In this document: positions 43,174 through 50,481 of the stretch, in pieces
Layout of the letters: the number at the start of each line of letters is the position of its first letter
Numbering within the stretch: the stretch's first letter is position 1
DNA from: JALYTY01 sp964546935
GTDB taxonomy: Bacteria; Vulcanimicrobiota; Vulcanimicrobiia; Vulcanimicrobiales; Vulcanimicrobiaceae
DNA length: 64,000 nt
NCBI GenBank assembly: GCA_964546935.1
Contig: CAZJLJ010000003.1
Location: 28,413 to 92,412 of the forward strand
Reading direction: 5' to 3'
Translations under genes and position numbers: made by a program
The notes under the pieces: model-generated
The model's database searches: none
What the model was told of the DNA's origin: nothing
What the model saw: only the letters and a program-made list of their open reading frames with translations

Positions 43174-44579
43174 AACGCTCTATCGTCGCGATCACCCTCG
43201 CATTGTTCTGCACGGCCGCAGCGGCTGCCGAACAGAACCTCATTAGCATCGACGTCCACGACGCGGATATCTCGGACGTTATTGCGTTGCTGGCTGCCGA
43301 ATCAGGAACCAATATCGTCGCCGATGCATCGCTCAAACCTGAACGAGTATCGCTCCATTTGCACGACGTTACCTTCGCCGACGCCCTTTCCGTCGTAGTA
43401 TCGTCTCATGGGCTGCAGGTGCGCCGGAGCGGCAAAGTCCTTATAATCGGTACTTCCGAAGCGATGAACCGACGCTATGACGATTCGAACAGCGCGCTTG
43501 GAGCGCAAACTGTCGTTCTTCCGTTACAGCACGCCAAACCGGACGATGTAGCCAAAGAAATAACGGATGCATTACCGCAAGGTACTGTGATCGTCGCCGA
43601 CAAGCGCACGAGTTCGGTGCTCGTGAGTGCGGATTCGAATACCGTTGGAAGAGCACGGCGGTTAGTGAACGCGCTCGATGCACCAAGTTTTGCCGGCGCA
43701 AACGGCTTCCAGACAAAGGCGTATCATCTGAGGTTTTTACGGGCGGATGATGCAGCAAAACAGCTCAAGGAAATTGCTCCCGACGGAACTTTCATCGTCG
43801 ACTCTCAGCACAATGCGGTGCTTGTAAGCGGAAATGACGAATTGCAGAGCGAGGCGGCAAAGCTCTTTGACTCCGTCGATCGTCCAAGCCCGCAGGTATT
43901 GTTCGAAGTCAAGGTGGCGGACATAACGCCCATTAATGACGCAAGCAATTTCGGGTTGGAGTTTGGCGGGACCGATCTACAAGGAAACCCGACGCTGGGC
44001 TCGACAACGTACTCTTTCACCAAAGGGTCTGTTTCAGTCAACGTGCGGCTCAACGCCCTGATCACGCAAGGTCGCGCGCAAATTCTAGCTACGCCGAAAC
44101 TTGTGACGTTAAATAACAAAGAAGCAGACCTTCTGATTGGACAGACCTATCCTGTCGTCTTTAACACGTCGGTCCTTGGCGGACAAAACGTACAATTCGT
44201 AGACATCGGAGTAAAGCTGCGATTGACGCCGACCATTGGACCCGACGGTATCGTAACCGCCGAGTTACATCCCGAATATAGCGAACTGGTAGGGTTCACC
44301 GCTGTGGGTTATCCGATCATCGCGAATCGCAAGATTGATTCGACCCTGCGAGCCACCGATTCGCAAACTATAATACTTGGTGGATTGATGCGGGACGTCA
44401 GCAATCAGACCATCGAGAAAGTTCCGGGCCTTGCAGACATTCCCGTTCTTGGTAAGTTCTTCCAAAACAAGAGAGCGAACCACGAGCGAGACGAGATTGT
44501 GTTCATGATAACGCCCCACGTGATCTATCCGGATAAGCAGGTCGACAACAAAACGGAAGGGGCCGGGGCCTTGCACTGA
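43170..44579 (+). CDS. pilQ: type IV pilus secretin PilQ
   Basis: A 469-residue outer-membrane secretin. A signal peptide (SIVAITLALFCTAAAAA) is followed by N0 (ISIDVHDADISDVIALLAAE) and two N1/KH-like domains (about 110-180 and 185-240). The beta-barrel domain has LATPKLVTLNNKEADLLIGQ and the secretin signature VGYPIIANRKIDSTLRATDS. It forms the gate through which the pilus leaves the cell, which shows the cell is diderm. No AMIN domain is present, so it is on the short side. Last gene of the pilus operon. Confidence 0.93.
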   Translation: MKRSIVAITLALFCTAAAAAEQNLISIDVHDADISDVIALLAAESGTNIVADASLKPERVSLHLHDVTFADALSVVVSSHGLQVRRSGKVLIIGTSEAMNRRYDDSNSALGAQTVVLPLQHAKPDDVAKEITDALPQGTVIVADKRTSSVLVSADSNTVGRARRLVNALDAPSFAGANGFQTKAYHLRFLRADDAAKQLKEIAPDGTFIVDSQHNAVLVSGNDELQSEAAKLFDSVDRPSPQVLFEVKVADITPINDASNFGLEFGGTDLQGNPTLGSTTYSFTKGSVSVNVRLNALITQGRAQILATPKLVTLNNKEADLLIGQTYPVVFNTSVLGGQNVQFVDIGVKLRLTPTIGPDGIVTAELHPEYSELVGFTAVGYPIIANRKIDSTLRATDSQTIILGGLMRDVSNQTIEKVPGLADIPVLGKFFQNKRANHERDEIVFMITPHVIYPDKQVDNKTEGAGALH

Positions 44580-44621
44580 TTGCAGTTTTGAACTAGCTTA
44601 AGCCCATCGGAGGATTGCGCG

Positions 44622-44801
44622 ATGAACGTCGACCTTGGTCCCAATCCGGTGGACAAGCTTGCCGACATGCTGCGTGAAGCAGAGAAGGCGCACGGAGTTT
44701 TCGAGAAGAGTTTAGGCCACGCCGACGCGGATTGGCCAAAATGGTATGCGCGCCACATCATCGATCGTTTAACCGAAAATGAAGAAGCGCGCTCCGAATA
44801 A
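44622..44801 (+). CDS. 59-residue helical protein
   Basis: Too short to stand out, but well supported: GGAGG lies 8 bases before the ATG at 44622, the codon use is normal and the end is a TAA at 44799-44801. The protein has the pattern VDKLADMLREAEKAHGVFE, then GHADADWPKWYARHIIDRL. A short helix of this kind with a WP.WYA.H.I motif occurs in many small soil-bacterial proteins of unknown role. It is 42 bp after pilQ and abuts the convergent lipoprotein gene. Confidence 0.6.
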   Translation: MNVDLGPNPVDKLADMLREAEKAHGVFEKSLGHADADWPKWYARHIIDRLTENEEARSE

Positions 44802-44804
44802 GGT

Positions 44805-45815
44805 TTAACCGCCGTTCGTACAGCCGTGAATCCTGTTTGAGTACTCCTCTTGGAGCAAGTAGCGCGCGCCGTCCACGTTGTCGATGTCCAAGTAACTCTG
44901 GCACAAGTCGCCGATTTCTTGATTGAACGTTAAATTATAGTAGCCGGCGCCTGTATCGGGATCCGTCAACGTCTCGAAATACTCGTGTGAAATCGCGGAA
45001 TCGGTGCTGTCGACCAGCGAGGAGTTGGGACCGCCCAGGTTTTGGCACCCTTGAACGTCTTGGAACGGCAGCACGGTAAAGACCACGTGGCCTACGGTGT
45101 CACTGAACGTTCCGCTTGCGTGATAGGCGCAGAATTGATTTGCGCTAGTGTTATCGGGCGAATAGCACTTCGTCGTTTCCTCGAAACACGTATCCACACC
45201 GTACGGAATGAACACGTTGTAGATGTGCGTGTAGCCGCCGCCAAATCTAGCAGCAGCAGCGTGCACGATCGAAACGAGGTCGCCCTGCGAAAGGTAGTTC
45301 GTATAGAGCGTCTGGCTTACCGCGATATTGCCGCCGAATCCATAACGGCGGCTAACGGTTGTCCCGACATACTGATCGCTGATGTGAATCATCAGGCTGT
45401 TGTTCAGACGATCGATGAAGCCTTGCGGATCGCCCCAGCACGTGCTCTTACAATTAATGTAGATGTTGTAAGAGGTGGCACGGGGGATAACGGTGCCGCC
45501 TAAGTTCTGTAAATCGGCTGGATAGTTGGTCGCTGTCGTACGAGTTGCTGCCGGCCGGATAGTTCCTGATTGGTGAATCGGGAAGATGTGGTATTTGAAC
45601 GTCTTTTGAAACGACGTTCCGGCTGCCAGGTCAGTAGATGAAACAGCCAGCGTCGTGGTGGCGGCCGGTAGCGAGTCGCTGTGCGCGACCGATGACGAAG
45701 ATGAAGATGACTGGACCGAGTTCGTTCCGCCGCCGCATGCGGTGAAAACTGCGCTTACTATAAGGACACCGAAAGCGCGGAAAAGTGCGAATCCGTGTCG
45801 GCTCGAGGGATCCAT
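44805..45815 (-). CDS. lipoprotein with HExxE motif, EXORDIUM-like
   Basis: From the ATG at 45815, with AGGAG upstream, this is a 336-residue protein. A lipobox (SAVFTAC) is followed by a Ser-rich linker. The exported domain contains SYNIYINCKSTCW, a conserved-looking AISHEYFETLTDPDTGAGYY, then NQEIGDLCQSYLD. The order His-Glu-x-x-Glu, then D-P-D and E-I-G-D-L-C, resembles the EXORDIUM/PHI-1 family of plants and its bacterial relatives. The set of acidic and His residues suggests a metal site, but no enzyme activity is proven. Downstream it meets the 59-residue gene. The frame has an upstream extension that lacks a signal peptide and is not used. Confidence 0.68.
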   Translation of the reverse strand: MDPSSRHGFALFRAFGVLIVSAVFTACGGGTNSVQSSSSSSSVAHSDSLPAATTTLAVSSTDLAAGTSFQKTFKYHIFPIHQSGTIRPAATRTTATNYPADLQNLGGTVIPRATSYNIYINCKSTCWGDPQGFIDRLNNSLMIHISDQYVGTTVSRRYGFGGNIAVSQTLYTNYLSQGDLVSIVHAAAARFGGGYTHIYNVFIPYGVDTCFEETTKCYSPDNTSANQFCAYHASGTFSDTVGHVVFTVLPFQDVQGCQNLGGPNSSLVDSTDSAISHEYFETLTDPDTGAGYYNLTFNQEIGDLCQSYLDIDNVDGARYLLQEEYSNRIHGCTNGG

Positions 45816-46103
45816 GGTGCTCCTAGGCGGGACGGGTAACTGAGATTTCTTCTTAATGTCGTCGCCGTTGCGCAGACTATACCCCCCAAAAAGGCTTGCG
45901 CACAGGAGCCTTAAGGCTGCTGCGTGGTGGGACCGTTTGCCCAACCGTCCCTAATCATAACGCAGCGTTTTGGCGAGACCGCGTACAACATTCCGCAAGT
46001 ATCCGTTACGCAAACGCGCCGAGCACTGGGCCGGTTCCGATGCGCGAAGCGTTCATGAACGTTCGATCGGTTGCGTCACGCTTCGGGCGGGAATACCGTG
46101 GGA
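45816..46103 (+). other. 288-bp intergenic region without a credible gene
   Basis: This gap lies between the divergently oriented lipoprotein and DoxX-like genes, so both promoters should be here. On the minus strand TATAGT (45882-45877) is a good -10, but no matching -35 was found. AAGGCT (45891-45896) and AGCCTT (45907-45912) form an inverted repeat near it. I see no other clear feature. Confidence 0.35.
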
Positions 46104-46709
46104 ATGAAACAGGACGATTCACTGCGCGACGCGGTTTTATTATTGGCACGCGGCGCTCTTGGAGCTAGTATCGCAGCGCACGGTACGCAAAAGCTCTTCG
46201 GGTGGTTCGACGGCCCCGGCCTGGAAGGCACGACGCAGATGATGGACCAGCTGGGATTTCGTCCGCCGGAATTCTACGCGAAACTGTTAGCGGCAACTGA
46301 AGTAGGGGCGGGCGTACTCATTGCCACCGGAGCATTTGGCCCGCTTGGACCGATGCTCCTAATTGGGTCGCAGGTTACTGCCGTCGGGAGCGTTCACTGG
46401 AAGAACGGATTTTGGGCGCAGAACCAAGGCTTCGAAATGAATCTGATGTACGTCCTGGTCGCGACGCTGCTCGCAATGGAGGACCACGGGCGACTTTCGT
46501 TCGACCACATCACCGGGTTGCGAAAGCGGCACAATTCGTTCATTGGTACACTTGCCGTCGTAGCGGGTGCAGCGGCCGGAATTGCAGCGCTCGCGCGGCG
46601 CGAAACTGAGCCGGCGCCGAACTCCGAAACACAGCAAGAATGGCGCACTTCCTCGAGTGAAACCGGAACGGTCGGCGCGCCGCCGGAGAACGTGATTCCG
46701 GACCTTTGA
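46104..46709 (+). CDS. DoxX-family membrane protein
   Basis: A 201-residue protein with the DoxX core: LLLARGALGASIAAHGTQKL, then GPGLEGTTQMMDQLGFRPPE, with four helices and the AHG.QKLFGWFDG loop. A longer C-terminal tail with one more helix and Ser/Glu-rich residues follows. DoxX proteins are poorly understood and are linked to thiosulfate:quinone oxidoreductase or redox stress. The ATG at 46104 was preferred over an upstream start because the extra residues are polar and lack a ribosome site. Confidence 0.82.
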   Translation: MKQDDSLRDAVLLLARGALGASIAAHGTQKLFGWFDGPGLEGTTQMMDQLGFRPPEFYAKLLAATEVGAGVLIATGAFGPLGPMLLIGSQVTAVGSVHWKNGFWAQNQGFEMNLMYVLVATLLAMEDHGRLSFDHITGLRKRHNSFIGTLAVVAGAAAGIAALARRETEPAPNSETQQEWRTSSSETGTVGAPPENVIPDL

Positions 46710-46713
46710 TTTT

Positions 46714-46779
46714 TCTACTAAAGTTTTAGTTGACAAGCGACACGAGGCCCTCGTATAGTTCTACTAAAGACTTAGTAGA
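46714..46779 (+). promoter_or_regulatory. BlaI-type promoter with two operators
   Basis: A strong promoter, TTGACA (46730-46735), 18-bp spacer, TATAGT (46754-46759), is overlapped by two palindromes. Operator 1 is ACTAAA-GT-TTTAGT (46717-46730), over the -35. Operator 2 is TCTACTAA-AGAC-TTAGTAGA (46760-46779), just after the -10. Their centres are 46 bp apart. Both hold the TACTA...TAGT-like dyad recognised by BlaI-family repressors, so the BlaI-like gene at 46793 probably represses itself and its operon. Confidence 0.85.
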
Positions 46780-46792
46780 CAGCGAGGTGTCC

Positions 46793-47179
46793 GTGCCGCG
46801 TAAGACCGTTCAGGCCCTCACCAAAGCAGAGCTGCGCATTATGCGGGTGCTCTGGCAGAAACGCCGCGGCAGCGTCGCCGACGTCGTGGAGGCGCTAGAC
46901 TCACCGCCCCTGGCGTACACCACCGTGCTCACGATGCTGCGCATTCTGGAACAAAAGGGCGTGGTCGGGCGTACGTTGGACGGACGCGCGCACGTATACT
47001 ATCCCGAAATCGAGCAAGAAGACGCCGCGCGTTCAGCGATCGGCGACGTTCTGCAGTCATTTTTTAAGAACAGCAAAACGGCACTCGCCATGCGGTTGAT
47101 CAGCGAGGAGAAGCCGGATCGCGATGAACTTCAACGCATCAAAGCGTTGATCGAACAGTACGAAGAGGAGCAACGCTAA
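46793..47179 (+). CDS. BlaI/MecI-family transcriptional repressor
   Basis: A 128-residue winged-helix repressor. The start is the GTG at 46793 with GAGGTG four bases upstream; an in-frame ATG further upstream lies inside the promoter. Motifs: LTKAELRIMRVLWQKRRGSV, then AYTTVLTMLRILEQKGVVGR with the recognition helix, and a C-terminal dimerisation helix. In BlaI systems a membrane protease cuts the repressor to induce genes. The TAA stop overlaps the ATG of the M56 peptidase gene (TAATG). Confidence 0.94.
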   Translation: MPRKTVQALTKAELRIMRVLWQKRRGSVADVVEALDSPPLAYTTVLTMLRILEQKGVVGRTLDGRAHVYYPEIEQEDAARSAIGDVLQSFFKNSKTALAMRLISEEKPDRDELQRIKALIEQYEEEQR

Positions 47180-49137
47180 TGGTCGCGCGCTTCGAAACCT
47201 TGGTCCCGTTCGCCTTAACGGTATTGCTCAATGCGATCTGGCAACCGGCGGTTATCGCTGCGGGCGTCTGGGCGATCCTGCGAATTCTTCGCAATACGAA
47301 CGCGACCACGCGCCATGCTCTCTGGTCGTGGGCATTGGTGGCATCGTTCGTTTTTCCGTTCGTAACATCGGTTGCCGTCTCTAGGCCTCATGTTTCGCCG
47401 GCGTCGCAACCGGTTGAAGTTCGCACAACCGTCGTCACGCGGTCGAAGGCGGATCAGGAACCGCTTATTCTGCCGTCGAGCGTGGCGCGAACTAGCGCAC
47501 CGTCAATCGCTCCGTCTGCATTCCCGATCCAACGGCCGAAGTTTTCGTTGCCGAAGGCGGCCGCATTAATTACCGTTTCACTTTGGTTGCTGGCCGCGCT
47601 GGTTATCGTAAGTCGACTGCTCGTAAGCGTTCTGCACTTGGAACGCCTCAAGCGCGATTCACTACCGTTGCCCGTTGAAGCGCGCGAGCGGCTAGATCGT
47701 TGGCCGAGCGCACCCAGTAACGGTCGTGACGTGCGGGTCTGCGTTTCGCCGCACATCGCCGTCCCGGTCGCCATCGGACTCTTTGACTCGATGATTCTGT
47801 TGCCGAACGATCTGACGCAAGAGCTGGACGGCGCCGATCTCGACCGCGTGCTCTTGCACGAACTCGCGCACTTGCGGCGCTGCGACGATTGGGTGAATTT
47901 GTTCGAGCGAGTCGTGGAAGCGCTGTTCTTTTTCAGTCCCGGAATACATTGGATCTCCGCACAAATGGATTTGGAACGCGAAGTGGCGTGCGACGATTGG
48001 GTCCTGGAGCAGACTCAAGCGTCGTTGCCGTACGCACAATGTCTCGCCCGCATCGTCGAACGAACCGCGTGGCCGCACCGCCCCGTCGCGGCGCCCGGCG
48101 TGTTCAACACCCGCCGCAGCATGTCGGTGCGCATCGAACGGTTGTTAGCGCGTAAGCGCGACGCACGCGTAAGAGTCGCGGCTGTTCCCGCGATTGCAGG
48201 CGTGGCGGCGACCGTCGCATTTGCGATCGCAAGTGGAATTATTTCGCCGACGATTGCGTACGCCGTCGATTCGCCGCAAAGCCTCAAGCCCGCCGTGCCG
48301 CCCGCGCCGGTCGTTCCGGCGAAGCCGCAAACCGTACCCAAAGTACCGGCACCCGCAAAGGTCAGCGCTCGCCCGGCTCGCGTTGCACCGACGCCCTGTC
48401 CGCCAAGGTTTTCGCACAGTGCAATTCCGGCCGTCGCGCCTGTGGTCCACGTGCCGGCCATCGTGATCCCGGCGTTCCACGTAAACGTACCACCGGTCAA
48501 CGTACCGGCTGTGTACGTACCGCCGCTAAACATCGCCCCGGTCGTGGAGCCTCACGTCCACGTGAACGTTCACGTCCATCCGGAAGTGAACTTGCACGAT
48601 AACGCGGATCCGCACTACTTGGACGAATTGCAGGCCGCCGGATACTCGGGTTTGTCCGCGCACGATGTTCTTCAGATGCGCGCAACAGGTGTCGATGCAC
48701 GCTACATCAACGAACTCGCAGCCGCCGGTTTTGCGCACCTTTCGCCGCATCAACTCTCCGAACTGCGCGCCGTCGGCGTCTCCGGACAATACGTAAGCGA
48801 TCTTGCGAAGGCGGGGCTTGCGAACGTTAGCGCACGAGAGGCGCTCGAGATGCGCGCAACGGGCGTGGATGGCGCTTACGTACAAGACTTGCGCTCCGCC
48901 GGAGTCACCGATCTGCAAGCGCGGACCATCTCGGAGATGCGTGCGATGAACGTAACGGGTGACTACATTCGCGAGCTTGCGAACAACGGATACTCGAACC
49001 TGCCCGTGCGTAAATACGTCGAACTTCGCGCATTGGGCGTCGATGCGGCGTATTTGCAGAAGTTGCGCGACCACGGATTCAACGGCTTGAACATCGACAA
49101 GGTCGTCGAAATGAAAGCCACCGGTATCCCGCAGTGA
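47179..49137 (+). CDS. M56-family membrane metallopeptidase (BlaR1-like) with 29-residue repeats
   Basis: This 652-residue protein has N-terminal helices (about 10-34 and 46-66), a third at about 128-153 and a zinc-peptidase loop with HELAH (227-231) and a further Glu in DLEREVACDDW. A fourth helix at about 333-363 follows. A Pro/Val-rich, His-rich linker (about 370-478, with HVHVNVHVH) joins a repeat domain. At least five repeats of about 29 residues match (Y--eL--AG---LS---L-EMRA-GVd), for example GQYVSDLAKAGLANVSAR. BlaR1 ends in a penicillin-binding domain; here it is replaced by the repeats, so the signal is not expected to be a beta-lactam. Confidence 0.88.
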   Translation: MVARFETLVPFALTVLLNAIWQPAVIAAGVWAILRILRNTNATTRHALWSWALVASFVFPFVTSVAVSRPHVSPASQPVEVRTTVVTRSKADQEPLILPSSVARTSAPSIAPSAFPIQRPKFSLPKAAALITVSLWLLAALVIVSRLLVSVLHLERLKRDSLPLPVEARERLDRWPSAPSNGRDVRVCVSPHIAVPVAIGLFDSMILLPNDLTQELDGADLDRVLLHELAHLRRCDDWVNLFERVVEALFFFSPGIHWISAQMDLEREVACDDWVLEQTQASLPYAQCLARIVERTAWPHRPVAAPGVFNTRRSMSVRIERLLARKRDARVRVAAVPAIAGVAATVAFAIASGIISPTIAYAVDSPQSLKPAVPPAPVVPAKPQTVPKVPAPAKVSARPARVAPTPCPPRFSHSAIPAVAPVVHVPAIVIPAFHVNVPPVNVPAVYVPPLNIAPVVEPHVHVNVHVHPEVNLHDNADPHYLDELQAAGYSGLSAHDVLQMRATGVDARYINELAAAGFAHLSPHQLSELRAVGVSGQYVSDLAKAGLANVSAREALEMRATGVDGAYVQDLRSAGVTDLQARTISEMRAMNVTGDYIRELANNGYSNLPVRKYVELRALGVDAAYLQKLRDHGFNGLNIDKVVEMKATGIPQ

Positions 49138-49805
49138 AGCGCTTCGTTACAGCTTGGTTTGCTTTCTTATGCATCTGGGCCATTGCGCTTCCCGCCTTGG
49201 CCGGCGAAGCGGTTTCCGGAACATGGAACCTCGAAACGTCGAGCAAAGGCACGCCGCGGCTAACTCTCCACACGGAGCCGCGAATTACCCACAATTCAAA
49301 CGACCTCAACGTAGATCCGAAGCTTCTCCCAATGCAAGCGTTGGCCGCGTCACAAATGCAACACGTCTCATTCAGTATCGTGCGCGAAGCCGGAACGTAC
49401 CAATTCGAGGGGAACGCCGGCCTAGGAATGGGGCACGGGACGTACACGCTCACCCTGAATGATTCGTTCTTCAGCGACATGCGCACGCTCGGTTACGATA
49501 CCACTTCAACGGGCGAGCGCGAGGCATTTGCATCGCTCGACATAACGCGCGAATACGTCGATGAAATGGACCGGATCGGCCTGCGAACCACCACGTCGCA
49601 GATGATTGCGATGCGCGCGCTCGCGATTGATTCGCCCTACGTCCAAAAGCTTCGCTCCAGTGGAATCAGCGGTCTGACCGTAGCGAACATTATCGCGATG
49701 CGCGCGCTAAATATCGATTCGAGTTACATTCAGTACCTTCGTGCGCACGGAATCAAGGATCTCAGCGCGGCGAGTGTCATCGCCATGAAGGCCGAAAACA
49801 TCTAG
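49134..49805 (+). CDS. exported protein with the same 29-residue repeats as the M56 sensor
   Basis: A 223-residue protein whose GTG overlaps the M56 gene (GTGA). A signal peptide (KRFVTAWFAFLCIWAIALPA) is followed by a beta-sandwich-like part (VSGTWNLETSSKGTPRLTLH). Three repeats then match the sensor: REYVDEMDRIGLRTTTSQM, SPYVQKLRSSGISGLTVA and SSYIQYLRAHGIKDLSAA, each ending in an AMRAL.ID-like turn. Being in the same operon and sharing the repeat suggests the exported protein binds or mimics the sensor domain. No known family was recognised. Confidence 0.72.
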   Translation: MKRFVTAWFAFLCIWAIALPALAGEAVSGTWNLETSSKGTPRLTLHTEPRITHNSNDLNVDPKLLPMQALAASQMQHVSFSIVREAGTYQFEGNAGLGMGHGTYTLTLNDSFFSDMRTLGYDTTSTGEREAFASLDITREYVDEMDRIGLRTTTSQMIAMRALAIDSPYVQKLRSSGISGLTVANIIAMRALNIDSSYIQYLRAHGIKDLSAASVIAMKAENI

Positions 49806-49808
49806 GGA

Positions 49809-50423
49809 CTAGCCTCGCGGAAGAGGTTCCGGCTGCGGGTAAATCTCGCCGCTGTGCGAGCGCCTTCCCGTCGTTGTCTTATTTCGAGATTGCGAGAAAA
49901 GCTCGATCATTTTCTCGTTGAACTTTGGAATGTCGTCGGGCTTGCGGCTTGTCACAACGCCTTCATCCTCGACAACGACTTCATCGACCCACGTGCCGCC
50001 GGCGTCTCTAATATCGGTCTTCAATGAAGGCCAAGACGTTAGCGTGCGGCCTTTTGCGATTTCCGTTTCCACCAACATCCACGGTGCGTGACAAATCGCG
50101 GCGATCGGCATACCGGCTCTGTCAAAGCCGCGCACGAATTGGACCGCCTCGGGGACCATTCGCAGATCATCGGCGTTCAAGACACCGCCGGGCAACATCA
50201 ATGCATCGAAATCTTCCGGCTTGGCTTGATTGAGTTGCAAGTCAACATCAAATTTGTCCGCCGGCGTGTGATGCTTCCAACCTTGAACCTGGTCGTGCCG
50301 TGAAATAAGCACGGTCTTGGCACCGGCTTCGTCGAGTGCCTTACGCGGTTCAGTCATTTCAACTTGTTCGAACGCGTCTTCAACCAGAATGGCGACGCGC
50401 ATACCATCGAGATTTTGTGCCAT
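49809..50423 (-). CDS. DJ-1/PfpI-family glutamine amidotransferase-like protein
   Basis: A 204-residue protein of the DJ-1/PfpI superfamily. It starts AILVEDAFEQVEMTEPRKAL and has the nucleophile elbow AAICHAPWML with Cys111 followed by His112, plus Glu16 in ILVEDAFE. This is the group of PfpI-like proteases, general stress proteins (YraA/Hsp31-like) and deglycases. No signal peptide, so it is cytosolic. It converges with the exported repeat gene 3 bp away and is divergent from aroC. Confidence 0.9.
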   Translation of the reverse strand: MAQNLDGMRVAILVEDAFEQVEMTEPRKALDEAGAKTVLISRHDQVQGWKHHTPADKFDVDLQLNQAKPEDFDALMLPGGVLNADDLRMVPEAVQFVRGFDRAGMPIAAICHAPWMLVETEIAKGRTLTSWPSLKTDIRDAGGTWVDEVVVEDEGVVTSRKPDDIPKFNEKMIELFSQSRNKTTTGRRSHSGEIYPQPEPLPRG

Positions 50424-50481
50424 GTACTCGGCTTACCCGTTGCAGGCCACCATTATCGGAGCGGCCAAGCACCACAGACTC

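Noticed and set aside
48015..48533. Antisense Gly/Thr-rich frame opposite the M56 gene
   Set aside because: It is the reverse complement of the Pro/Val-rich linker; its low complexity explains the open frame.
47179..49137. Beta-lactam sensor (true BlaR1/MecR1)
   Set aside because: The C-terminal penicillin-binding domain with SxxK, SxN and KTG motifs is absent; repeats replace it and no beta-lactamase is nearby.
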